7,967 nucleotides of DNA from Acidimicrobiales bacterium (lineage in GTDB: Bacteria; Actinomycetota; Acidimicrobiia; Acidimicrobiales; SZUA-35): contig JABDJU010000110.1 in assembly GCA_013003325.1 (NCBI GenBank), positions 1 to 7,967 on the forward strand. Direction: 5' to 3'. The position numbers and the translations under genes are program-made. This document shows, in pieces, positions 1 to 5,935 of the stretch. How positions within the stretch are numbered: the stretch's first letter is position 1; every line of letters starts with the position of its first letter. The notes under the pieces were generated by a model. The model saw nothing but the letters and a program-made list of their open reading frames with translations. It was not told the origin of the DNA and did no database searches.

Positions 1-910
1 CCCTTCGGGTGGACTCCCCGGGCTGGGTGGTTTTGAGCTCCTCCGCGGCTTCTATGGACAGATCGTTGGGCAGGTAGCTCAAGGGATCGTGGGCGCTGGT
101 CTGGTCGGTCACGATGTCGGCGTCGACGCCGTCGGCCAGCAATTGGGGGAGAATGTCGGCTGCATTGCCCAACAGTCCGACCGACAACGGGGTGCTGGAG
201 CGTTTTGCCTCGGTGACCCGCTTCACGGCGGTTGCATAATCGGGTGCGATCTCGTCGAGGTACCGGTGATCCACCCGCCGCTGGAGCATGTGCTGGTTGA
301 CGTCGACCACCAAGACGACGCCGTCGTTCATCGTTACGGCGAGCGGCTGGGCACCCCCCATACCACCGGCCCCGGCGGTGAGGGTCAGGGTGCCGGCCAA
401 GGTCCCACCGAACCGCTTGCGAGCGATTTCTGCGAAACACTCGTAGGTGCCCTGCAGAATCCCTTGGGTGCCGATGTAGATCCACGACCCGGCCGTCATC
501 TGGCCATACATCGTGAGGCCGAGGTGTTCGAGCCGCCGGAATTCCTCCCAGTTGGCCCAGTCGGGCACGAGGTTCGAGTTGGCGATCAAAACCCTGGGGG
601 CCCACTCATGGGTGCGAACCACACCGACCGGTTTGCCCGACTGCACAAGCATCGTTTCGTCTCGTTCGAGATGTTGCAGGGTGTGCAGCATGGTGCGATA
701 GGCGTCCCATGTACGAGCGGCCCGACCGGTCCCCCCATAGACGACGAGCCCGTCGGGGTTTTCGGCAACCTCAGGGTCGAGGTTGTTTTGCAGCATTCGG
801 TAGGCGGCCTCCTGAGGCCATCCCTTGCAGGTCAATCCGGTGCCTCGCGGTGCGGAGATTCCTCGGACCGGCTGTCCGATCGGCGGTCCGTCCTTGGTGT
901 CGGCGTTCAT
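1..910 (-). CDS. hutU: Urocanate hydratase (urocanase), N-terminal part, cut by the left window edge
   Basis: Urocanase adds water to urocanate to give 4-imidazolone-5-propionate, the second step of histidine breakdown, in the cytosol with tightly bound NAD+. The frame is open from ATG (908-910) to the window edge, 303 codons of a family usually near 550. Family blocks are clear: the N-terminal RGTGLTCKGWPQEA-like stretch (residues 22-35), YGGTGRAARTW (58-68), QSGKPVGV (90-97), MYGQMTAGSWIYIGTQG (134-150), GGMGGAQPLAVTMN (182-195), RYLDE (216-220) and LLGNAAD (246-252), then VTDQTSAHDPLSYLP (267-281). The catalytic Cys region lies in the missing C-terminal half, so activity cannot be judged. 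The ATG has no Shine-Dalgarno sequence, and a TTGACA box (942-947, minus strand) could place transcription very near the ATG, so a leaderless message is possible. It is divergent from the IclR regulator and hutH. The family call is secure; the start is probable. Confidence 0.95.
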   Translation of the reverse strand, partial: MNADTKDGPPIGQPVRGISAPRGTGLTCKGWPQEAAYRMLQNNLDPEVAENPDGLVVYGGTGRAARTWDAYRTMLHTLQHLERDETMLVQSGKPVGVVRTHEWAPRVLIANSNLVPDWANWEEFRRLEHLGLTMYGQMTAGSWIYIGTQGILQGTYECFAEIARKRFGGTLAGTLTLTAGAGGMGGAQPLAVTMNDGVVLVVDVNQHMLQRRVDHRYLDEIAPDYATAVKRVTEAKRSSTPLSVGLLGNAADILPQLLADGVDADIVTDQTSAHDPLSYLPNDLSIEAAEELKTTQPGESTRR

Positions 911-983
911 CAGTTGAAGTCTGCGTTGCCGTGGCCTACGTTGTCAATGTGCAACACAAGATGTCAGCAGGTGACAATTCCTA
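911..983. promoter_or_regulatory. Divergent hutU / hutR-hutH control region with inverted repeats
   Basis: This 73-bp gap separates two divergent start codons and must carry both promoters. On the plus strand, TTGAAG (914-919) and TACGTT (937-942) are 17 bp apart and could form a promoter for the regulator-hutH operon. AGGTGA (969-974) is a good ribosome binding site 9 nt before the ATG at 984. On the minus strand, TTGACA (947-942) is a consensus -35 box for hutU; its -10 is weak (CAGACT, 923-918) and would start RNA at about the hutU ATG. TTGTCA (941-946) and TGACAA (972-977) are perfect 6-bp inverted arms 25 bp apart. GTTG-N8-CAAC (940-955) is an imperfect 16-bp palindrome of the size used by IclR-type operators. 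Operator and promoter roles are inferred from position and pattern only. Confidence 0.5.
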
Positions 984-1667
984 ATGGTTGCCGAGATGAG
1001 GGTCACGGCATCGGTTCCCCGATCGATCGGTCGCGTGCTCGACCTCATGGAGTTCGTGATGGAACACCAGCCGTGCACGCTCTCCCGGGCCGCCGAAGCG
1101 TCCGACCTCACACCCACCACTGCACTGCGGCACCTGAGAGCCCTGGAAACCCGCGGCTACCTCACCCGATCCGAAGCGGGCGAGTTCTCCGTCGGCCCCA
1201 CCATGCTCCGCCTGGCGGCGGCCCTCCGGCAGGCCGGCCCGCTCGACCAACTCGTCGCGGTCTCCCAGCCGCTGCTCGACCAGCTCGCTGAGGAAACCGG
1301 TGAATCGGCTTATCTCGCCGTGTGCGACCACAGGGTCGCCACCTATATCGCCATGGCCGAGAGCCGTCGCGCGATCCGACACGTCGGTTGGGTGGGTCAG
1401 ACGATCCCACTGGCCGGAACCGCCGTCGGCGCCGCGATCGACGCTCCGGGACAGGTGGCGACCAGAACCGGAGCGGTTGAGCCGGACATCACCGCCTTCT
1501 CGATCGGCGTCGGAACCATTCGCTCTCCGGGTATCGCCGTTTCGGTGATCGGGCCCGCCCATCGCTTGGCCGAAGCGGACAGCAGCAAAATCGAAGATGC
1601 GCTCGGCACCGTAGCCGTCACGCTCGCCATGAACCTCGGTGCCAGCGAGGGCGTTGAAGCATCGTGA
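984..1667 (+). CDS. IclR-family transcriptional regulator, probable regulator of histidine utilisation
   Basis: A 227-residue DNA-binding regulator. Residues about 12-70 form an IclR winged helix-turn-helix (SIGRVLDLMEFV at 14-25, recognition helix TPTTALRHLRALETRGYL at 43-60, wing leading to FSVGPTMLRLA at 68-78). Residues about 86-220 are a reduced IclR effector domain, with TGESAYLAV (105-113) and a family-like IAVSVIGPAHRL (184-195). IclR proteins are usually near 250 residues, and the middle of the effector domain looks 20-25 residues short here. The start at 984 is chosen because AGGTGA lies 9 nt upstream; the Met at 996 has only a weak site. The stop overlaps the hutH GTG by 4 bp (GTGA, 1664-1667), so the two are probably translationally coupled. 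IclR-type HutR regulators of hut genes are known in corynebacteria, so control of both hutH and the divergent hutU is the natural inference. The ligand and whether it represses or activates cannot be read from sequence. Confidence 0.88.
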   Translation: MVAEMRVTASVPRSIGRVLDLMEFVMEHQPCTLSRAAEASDLTPTTALRHLRALETRGYLTRSEAGEFSVGPTMLRLAAALRQAGPLDQLVAVSQPLLDQLAEETGESAYLAVCDHRVATYIAMAESRRAIRHVGWVGQTIPLAGTAVGAAIDAPGQVATRTGAVEPDITAFSIGVGTIRSPGIAVSVIGPAHRLAEADSSKIEDALGTVAVTLAMNLGASEGVEAS

Positions 1668-3202
1668 CCTCCACCGACACCATCACGCTGCACGGACCCG
1701 ACGTCACCATCGATGATGTCGTTCACGTAGCTCGTATGGCCACCCCGGTCGAGCTCGCCGACGACGCCATCGAAGGGATGAAACGGGCCCGCAACGTGGT
1801 CGAGCGGCTGGCCGAAGGCGACCCGAAGTACGGTATCTCGACCGGCTTTGGCGCCCTGGCCACCGTATCCATTCCGCCCGACCGCCGCAGGGCACTTCAA
1901 GCTGCGCTGGTGCGCTCCCACGCCGCTGGAATGGGCGAACCCGTCGAGGATGAGGTCGTGCGAGCGATGGTGTTCCTCAGAGCTCGTACGTTGGCGCTGG
2001 GTGCGTCCGGCGCCCGGCCACTGGTGGCCCAAGCGATGGTGGACCTGTTGAACGCTGGAATCACGCCGATCGTGCCCGAGCACGGTTCACTCGGGGCCAG
2101 CGGCGATCTCGCTCCCCTCGCCCACGGAGCGCTGGCGTTGCTGGGCGAGGGCGACGTCACCTACCGAGGAACGCGAGTGCCCGCCGCCGACGCCTTGGCC
2201 TCAGCCGGCCTCGAGCCGATCGAGCTGGCCGAAAAGGAGGGTCTCGCCGTCACCAACGGCACTGATGCGATTCTCGGGATGTTATGTCTTGCGGTGCACG
2301 ATCTCGAACTGCTTTACATGCACGCCGACATGATCACCGCTCTCACAATCGAAGGCCTCTTGGCCACCGACGCCCCTTTCGCCGCCGACCTTCAGGCGCT
2401 GAGGCCGCACCCCGGGCAGTCGCAAAGCGCCGCGAATCTAAGGGCGTTGTTGGCGGCCTCACCGATCATCGAAAGCCATCGCACCGGCGATGTCAGGGTG
2501 CAGGACGCGTACTCGATCCGTTGCACCCCCGCCGTTCATGGAGCAGCCCGCGACACCCTCGCTCACGCCCGGTCCGTCGCGGAGGTGGAGCTGGCATCAG
2601 CGATTGACAATCCGATGGTGCTACCGGACGGTCGGGTCGAATCGTGCGGGAACTTTCACGGTGCCCCGCTCGGTTTCGTCGCTGACTTTCTGGCAATCGC
2701 CACCGCCGAAGTGGGCGCCATCGCCGAGCGCCGCATGGACCGTCTTCTCGACAAGACCCGCAGCCATGGGCTGAACCCGTTTCTGGCTCACGAAGTTGGC
2801 GTCGACAGCGGGCTGATGATCGGCCACTACACCGCGGCGGCTATGGCCTCGGAAAACAAGCGACTGTCAGTTCCTGCCTCGGTTGATTCTCTCCCAACTT
2901 CGGGAATGCAAGAGGACCATGTGTCGATGGCATGGTCTGCAACCCGCAAGCTGCGTCTTGTTATCGACAATGTGCGGAGAATCCTGGCGGTCGAGTACGT
3001 CATTGCGGCCCGTGCTATCGAGGCCCGCTCGCCGCTGCAACCTGCCCCTGCCACCGGTGAGCTCGTCAAACTGTTGAGAGAATTCGTCCCCGGCTCCGGC
3101 CCAGACCGATTCCTCGCCCCGGAGCTGTCCGATTCCGAAGAACTGCTGCGTTCGGACCGTTTGGTCGCTGCGATCAGACCGCTCGGGGTCGCCCTGGGCT
3201 GA
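1664..3202 (+). CDS. hutH: Histidine ammonia-lyase (histidase)
   Basis: Cytosolic enzyme that removes ammonia from L-histidine to give trans-urocanate, the first step of the Hut pathway. It is 512 residues long, normal for the family. The signature GSLGASGDLAPLAH (141-154) carries the Ala145-Ser146-Gly147 triplet that cyclises to the MIO electrophile. Other active-site residues align with the Pseudomonas putida enzyme: Tyr56 in YGIST, His86 in RSHAAGMG, Asn198 in VTNGTDA, Gln280, Tyr283 and Arg286 in VQDAYSIRC, Phe331 in GNFHG, and Glu417 in SGMQEDHVSM. No key residue is missing, so it should be active. The GTG start at 1664 overlaps the regulator's stop codon and gives the expected N-terminus (a leading strand, then TIDDVVHVA). 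Phenylalanine and tyrosine ammonia-lyases share the fold, but His86, Glu417 and the neighbouring hutU support histidine as substrate. The gene continues the regulator's operon and ends about 50 bp before khtT. Confidence 0.97.
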   Translation: MTSTDTITLHGPDVTIDDVVHVARMATPVELADDAIEGMKRARNVVERLAEGDPKYGISTGFGALATVSIPPDRRRALQAALVRSHAAGMGEPVEDEVVRAMVFLRARTLALGASGARPLVAQAMVDLLNAGITPIVPEHGSLGASGDLAPLAHGALALLGEGDVTYRGTRVPAADALASAGLEPIELAEKEGLAVTNGTDAILGMLCLAVHDLELLYMHADMITALTIEGLLATDAPFAADLQALRPHPGQSQSAANLRALLAASPIIESHRTGDVRVQDAYSIRCTPAVHGAARDTLAHARSVAEVELASAIDNPMVLPDGRVESCGNFHGAPLGFVADFLAIATAEVGAIAERRMDRLLDKTRSHGLNPFLAHEVGVDSGLMIGHYTAAAMASENKRLSVPASVDSLPTSGMQEDHVSMAWSATRKLRLVIDNVRRILAVEYVIAARAIEARSPLQPAPATGELVKLLREFVPGSGPDRFLAPELSDSEELLRSDRLVAAIRPLGVALG

Positions 3203-3223
3203 TCACCGTGGTCCGGTGCGATC
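3201..3223 (+). terminator. Weak hairpin after hutH, possible terminator
   Basis: CACCG (3204-3208, with flanking GAT) can pair with CGGTG (3214-3218) across a 5-nt loop, and the outer GAT/ATC arms extend the stem past a 2-nt bulge. It begins at the hutH stop codon. No T-run follows, so it is not a canonical intrinsic terminator. Read-through into khtT cannot be excluded. Confidence 0.25.
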
Positions 3224-3241
3224 ATCATCACCACAATTTGG

Positions 3242-3247
3242 CATAGT
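3242..3247 (+). promoter_or_regulatory. Possible -10 box for a leaderless khtT message
   Basis: CATAGT matches TATAAT at four of six positions and ends 5 nt before the khtT ATG at 3253, so RNA would start at or next to the ATG. A clear -35 is not seen. The GTGGGG just before the ATG is too close to act as a normal ribosome binding site, which favours the leaderless reading. Confidence 0.35.
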
Positions 3248-3252
3248 GGGGC

Positions 3253-3741
3253 ATGCGCCTGGTCAGGGAAACAATATTGCCCGGTGTGGGGGTTCGGCAC
3301 GAGTTCACCACTGATGCCGGGGAGATCATCGGAGTCCTCGTACATCACGACGGGCGACGCGACCTTCTCATGTATGACCGCGACGATCCAGACACCTGCG
3401 CCTCGACCACCGACCTTTCGGCAGCCGACTCCCGGGTGCTGGCCGAAATGCTTGGTGCGAGTCAGGTGACAGAATCCCTGGGAGCCGTGCAACAGGAGGT
3501 CGCAGGACTCACGCTCGAATGGATTCAAGTTCCTGCCGATTCTGAAATTGGTTCGACCACGATTGCCGAGGGACAGTATCGACAACGTACGGGAGCCTCG
3601 ATCGTGGCGGTTCTGAGAGAGGGAGAGTCGATCCCAGCCCCGGGTCCCGACTTCGTCCTATTGAACGGAGACACCATCGTCGCCGTGGCCACCCAAGATG
3701 GGGCGGCGGCCCTTCGAGAGCTCATCCTGTCGGGTCCGTGA
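3253..3741 (+). CDS. khtT: KhtT-like regulatory subunit of a cation/proton antiporter (RCK_C/TrkA-C domain)
   Basis: A 162-residue cytosolic protein that matches the layout of KhtT, the regulatory subunit of the Bacillus KhtTU K+(NH4+)/H+ antiporter (also about 165 residues). Residues 1-70 are the KhtT N-domain, with ETILPGVGVRHEFTT (6-20) and HHDGRRDLLMYDRDDP (31-46). Residues about 83-160 are an RCK_C (TrkA_C) domain, with PADSEIGSTTIAE (94-106), the turn RTGASIVAVLREGESIPAPGP shape (112-132) and LLNGDTIVAVAT (136-147). RCK_C domains bind small ligands and gate the partner transporter; cyclic-di-AMP binding is reported for Bacillus KhtT, but the ligand here is not evident from sequence. The TGA stop overlaps the antiporter's GTG start by 4 bp, a strong sign of one operon and one complex. 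The exact transported ion is inferred. Confidence 0.85.
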   Translation: MRLVRETILPGVGVRHEFTTDAGEIIGVLVHHDGRRDLLMYDRDDPDTCASTTDLSAADSRVLAEMLGASQVTESLGAVQQEVAGLTLEWIQVPADSEIGSTTIAEGQYRQRTGASIVAVLREGESIPAPGPDFVLLNGDTIVAVATQDGAAALRELILSGP

Positions 3742-4934
3742 TCTTCGCGGCCGGGAGCGCAACCACAGCCCTGGCGTTCATCGAGGTCGGGGCCGTAGTC
3801 CTGGTACTCGGGCTGTTGGCGCGGATATCGGGGCGGCTGGGCATCACGGCAGTTCCCTTCTATCTCATCGCCGGTTTGGCCTTCGGTGATGGCGGCCTCG
3901 CTGAGATCGAGGTGAGTGAGAGCTTCGTCGCACTCGCCGCCGAGATCGGCGTTCTGTTGCTGCTCTTCACCCTCGGACTCGAGTATTCGGAGTCAGAACT
4001 GAAGGAAGGCCTGCGGACCGGACTCAGGCCCGGTCTTCTCGACATGTGTCTGAACGCAAGCCCGGGATTCCTTCTGGGGCTGGTGCTGGGGTGGGAACCA
4101 CTGGCGGCGGCTTTGCTAGCCGGGGTCACCTGGATTTCCTCCTCGGGCGTGGTCTCGAAGGTCTTGTCCGACTTGGGCCGACTGGGCAACCGCGAGACCC
4201 CGGCGGTCCTGAACCTGTTGGTAATTGAAGACCTTGCTATGGCGGTGTACCTACCGCTCATCGCTGCGTTGATTGTGGGCGGTTCGGCTGGCACGGTAAT
4301 CACCAACGTGACGATTGCGCTTGTGGCGGTCATGGTCATCCTGGCGGTGGCGCTTCGGTTCGGCGGCAAGCTCAGCGCAGTCCTCGCAGGCGGATCAGAC
4401 GAAGCCCTGTTGTTGGGAGTTTTCGGCATCACGCTGTTGGTTGCCGGCGGCGCGCAGGCTCTCGAAGTATCTGGGGCGATTGGTGCGTTCCTCGTGGGCC
4501 TGGCTATCTCGGGACCGACCGAAGAGCGCGCATTGAGATTGATGTCGCCACTTCGTGACCTTTTCGCCGCCACGTTCTTTGTCTTCTTCTCGTTTCAGAT
4601 CGACCCCTCGAACCTGGTTTCCTCGTTGCCGATTGCTGTTGGCCTCTTCGTCGTGACGGCGCTGACCAAAGGCATCACCGGTTGGTACGGGGCAGGCCTG
4701 CTCGGGGTCGGACCATTGGGCCGCTCCAGAGCCGGAACTGTCTTGATCGCGCGCGGCGAGTTCTCGATCGTGATCGCGGCTCTCGGATCCGAACTCGCTG
4801 ACGGGCCCGACCTGGGCGCCCTGGCGGCCGGATACGTGCTGCTCACCGCCATCGGAGGCCCGCTGGCCAGCAAGTACTACGAGCTCCTTCCACTGCCCAG
4901 AACCCGCCCCGGGGGCCGGCTACTGCAGGGTTGA
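3738..4934 (+). CDS. khtU: KhtU-like CPA2 cation/proton antiporter, membrane subunit
   Basis: A 398-residue polytopic membrane protein of the monovalent cation:proton antiporter-2 (Na_H_Exchanger, KefB-like) family, with about 11-12 hydrophobic segments from residue 12 to 383. Family signatures are present: LLLLFTLGLEYS (73-84), ISSSGVVSKVL (133-143) at the usual SSTG position, LVIEDLAM (161-168) with the core Glu164-Asp165 pair, GAIGAFLVGLAISG (246-259), and ARGEFSIVIAALG (338-350). There is no C-terminal TrkA-N domain, as expected when the regulatory subunit is the separate khtT gene just upstream. The GTG start is taken from the GTGA overlap with khtT. The pair probably expels K+ or NH4+ in exchange for H+ at alkaline pH or high internal cation, as in Bacillus; ion choice here is inference. 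The 3' end overlaps the stop region of the convergent remnant at 4920 by 15 bp. Confidence 0.9.
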   Translation: MIFAAGSATTALAFIEVGAVVLVLGLLARISGRLGITAVPFYLIAGLAFGDGGLAEIEVSESFVALAAEIGVLLLLFTLGLEYSESELKEGLRTGLRPGLLDMCLNASPGFLLGLVLGWEPLAAALLAGVTWISSSGVVSKVLSDLGRLGNRETPAVLNLLVIEDLAMAVYLPLIAALIVGGSAGTVITNVTIALVAVMVILAVALRFGGKLSAVLAGGSDEALLLGVFGITLLVAGGAQALEVSGAIGAFLVGLAISGPTEERALRLMSPLRDLFAATFFVFFSFQIDPSNLVSSLPIAVGLFVVTALTKGITGWYGAGLLGVGPLGRSRAGTVLIARGEFSIVIAALGSELADGPDLGALAAGYVLLTAIGGPLASKYYELLPLPRTRPGGRLLQG

Positions 4935-5144
4935 CCGGGCGTCGGGAACCACCTGCTCGAGATAGGCGTCGAGGGCGTCGCTGTCGACCGGGAACCGCAG
5001 TGCCACGTTGATGAGGTCGGCGCCGGCATTCCGGAACGCCACCAGTTGCTCCAGTGCCTCGTCGGGGGTTCCGGTCGGGGCACCGGCTGTGATTCGTTCC
5101 CCAAGCTGAGTTGTCGATCCGTGGTGATCACCGCTGGCCGCCAC
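4920..5144 (-). pseudogene. C-terminal remnant of a luciferase-like (LLM class, F420-type) monooxygenase
   Basis: A 74-codon minus-strand frame (GTG 5144 to TAG 4920). From about residue 14 it reads like the very end of luciferase-like flavin/F420 monooxygenases: LGERITAGAPTGTPDEALEQ (14-33, the 'GTPEQ' turn), then AFRNAGADLINVALRFPVD (36-54) and ALDAYLEQVVP (57-67). Whole proteins of this class are about 300-350 residues, so only the last 60 remain. The coding space upstream belongs to the YczE gene, whose 3' end overlaps this frame by 17 bp. No convincing ribosome binding site precedes the GTG. The barrel core and cofactor site are absent, so catalysis is not possible. I read it as a deletion scar. 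A small coupled ORF that is still translated is the alternative, since the frame is clean and conserved-looking. Confidence 0.6.
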
Positions 5145-5841
5145 TCGGTGCTGCGGCGATGGTATTGGGGCGTTGTGGCCGGGGCCCAGGGCGGTCGATC
5201 TGGAGACGGCTGAGAAACACTCTGACCCAGTATCCGACCGTGAGCCCGAAGTACAACGTTCCGATTCCGACCACCCCGCCGAGGATCCACCCCACCGCCA
5301 AGACGCCGAGTTCGATGACCGTGCGTGCCCGCGAGATCGACGCCCCTCGTCGGGCCCAGGCGGTCATGAGGCCGTCCCTGGGACCGGGTCCCAAGCCGGC
5401 GCCGAGATACAGCCCGGACGCGAGGCCCAGCAGCGGTGGCGCAACCGCCAGCAGCAAGATCCGCACCGGCATGCTGTGATCGTCACCGAGCACATGGAGC
5501 ACCAGGTCGATGACCGGGCCGATGACAAGCACATTGAGCAGCGTGCCGAGCCCCAACGGCTCCCCGAGGGGGCCGAACCCGACCAGGATCGTCAGACCGA
5601 TCAACATCACAAGGGTTCCGACCGACGCACCGGTGCGTTCGGAGAGTCCCTGGGCAAAGACTGTCCAAGGGTTGGTTCCGAGGTCGGCGGCGACAGTGAA
5701 GGCGATGGCCACTCCGAACAGCACGAGCCCGGGAACGAGTTGAGTCAGGCGCTTGCCCTTCGGCGTCTGGATCCTCAGGAAGCGGTATCCGAGAACCTGG
5801 TGCCAACCGAGTTCATGGGCGTTGGCGTCGGAGGAGGGCAC
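5128..5841 (-). CDS. YczE/YitT-type integral membrane protein of unknown function
   Basis: The frame is open from well upstream, and GTG at 5841 is the start closest to the usual family N-terminus, giving 237 residues. GTG at 5901 (257 residues) has AAGGG 5 nt upstream and is a real alternative; the ATG at 6036 would run deep into the divergent gene and is unlikely. About five hydrophobic segments are visible: LVPGLVLFGVAIAFTVAADL, VGTLVMLIGLTILVGF, LLNVLVIGPVIDLVLHVL, ILLLAVAPPLLGLASGLYL and ELGVLAVGWILGGVVGIG. The motifs ADLGTNPWTVF after segment 1 and LGPGPRDGLM after segment 4 are typical of the YczE/YyaS branch. The substrate and role are not known for this family. The basic C-terminus (RPGPRPQRP) is predicted to be cytosolic. 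The gene is divergent from the dehalogenase-like gene and overlaps the monooxygenase remnant at its 3' end. Confidence 0.82.
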   Translation of the reverse strand: MPSSDANAHELGWHQVLGYRFLRIQTPKGKRLTQLVPGLVLFGVAIAFTVAADLGTNPWTVFAQGLSERTGASVGTLVMLIGLTILVGFGPLGEPLGLGTLLNVLVIGPVIDLVLHVLGDDHSMPVRILLLAVAPPLLGLASGLYLGAGLGPGPRDGLMTAWARRGASISRARTVIELGVLAVGWILGGVVGIGTLYFGLTVGYWVRVFLSRLQIDRPGPRPQRPNTIAAAPSGGQR

Positions 5842-5913
5842 CGGGTCACGGTAGTGGTTCAGGCCTCCGACGAAGCGACCCGATTGATTCGACTGTGGCA
5901 CAGTTGCCCTTGG

Positions 5914-5919
5914 GATGAT
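5914..5919 (+). promoter_or_regulatory. Possible -10 box for the dehalogenase-like gene
   Basis: GATGAT matches four of six positions of TATAAT and lies 16 nt before the ATG at 5936. No good -35 is seen at 16-18 bp spacing. If used, it makes the ATG codons at 5915 and 5918 part of the promoter and supports 5936 as the real start. Confidence 0.25.
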
Positions 5920-5935
5920 GGGCCGTCGAGATCCG

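Noticed and set aside
89..1291. 400-codon plus-strand open frame
   Set aside because: It lies antisense to hutU and then out of frame across the regulator. The translation matches no family and is rich in the Pro/Arg/His typical of shadow frames in GC-rich DNA.
2827..3585. 252-codon minus-strand open frame
   Set aside because: It is antisense to hutH and khtT, which have complete family motifs and catalytic residues; the minus-strand translation has no recognisable domain.
3860..4573. 237-codon minus-strand open frame opposite khtU
   Set aside because: The Ser/Arg/Pro/Thr-rich translation is a shadow of the hydrophobic antiporter.
4910..4920. CCCCGGGGG-type palindrome at the khtU 3' end as a terminator
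   Set aside because: It has no loop-sized spacer and no T-run, and lies inside the khtU coding region.
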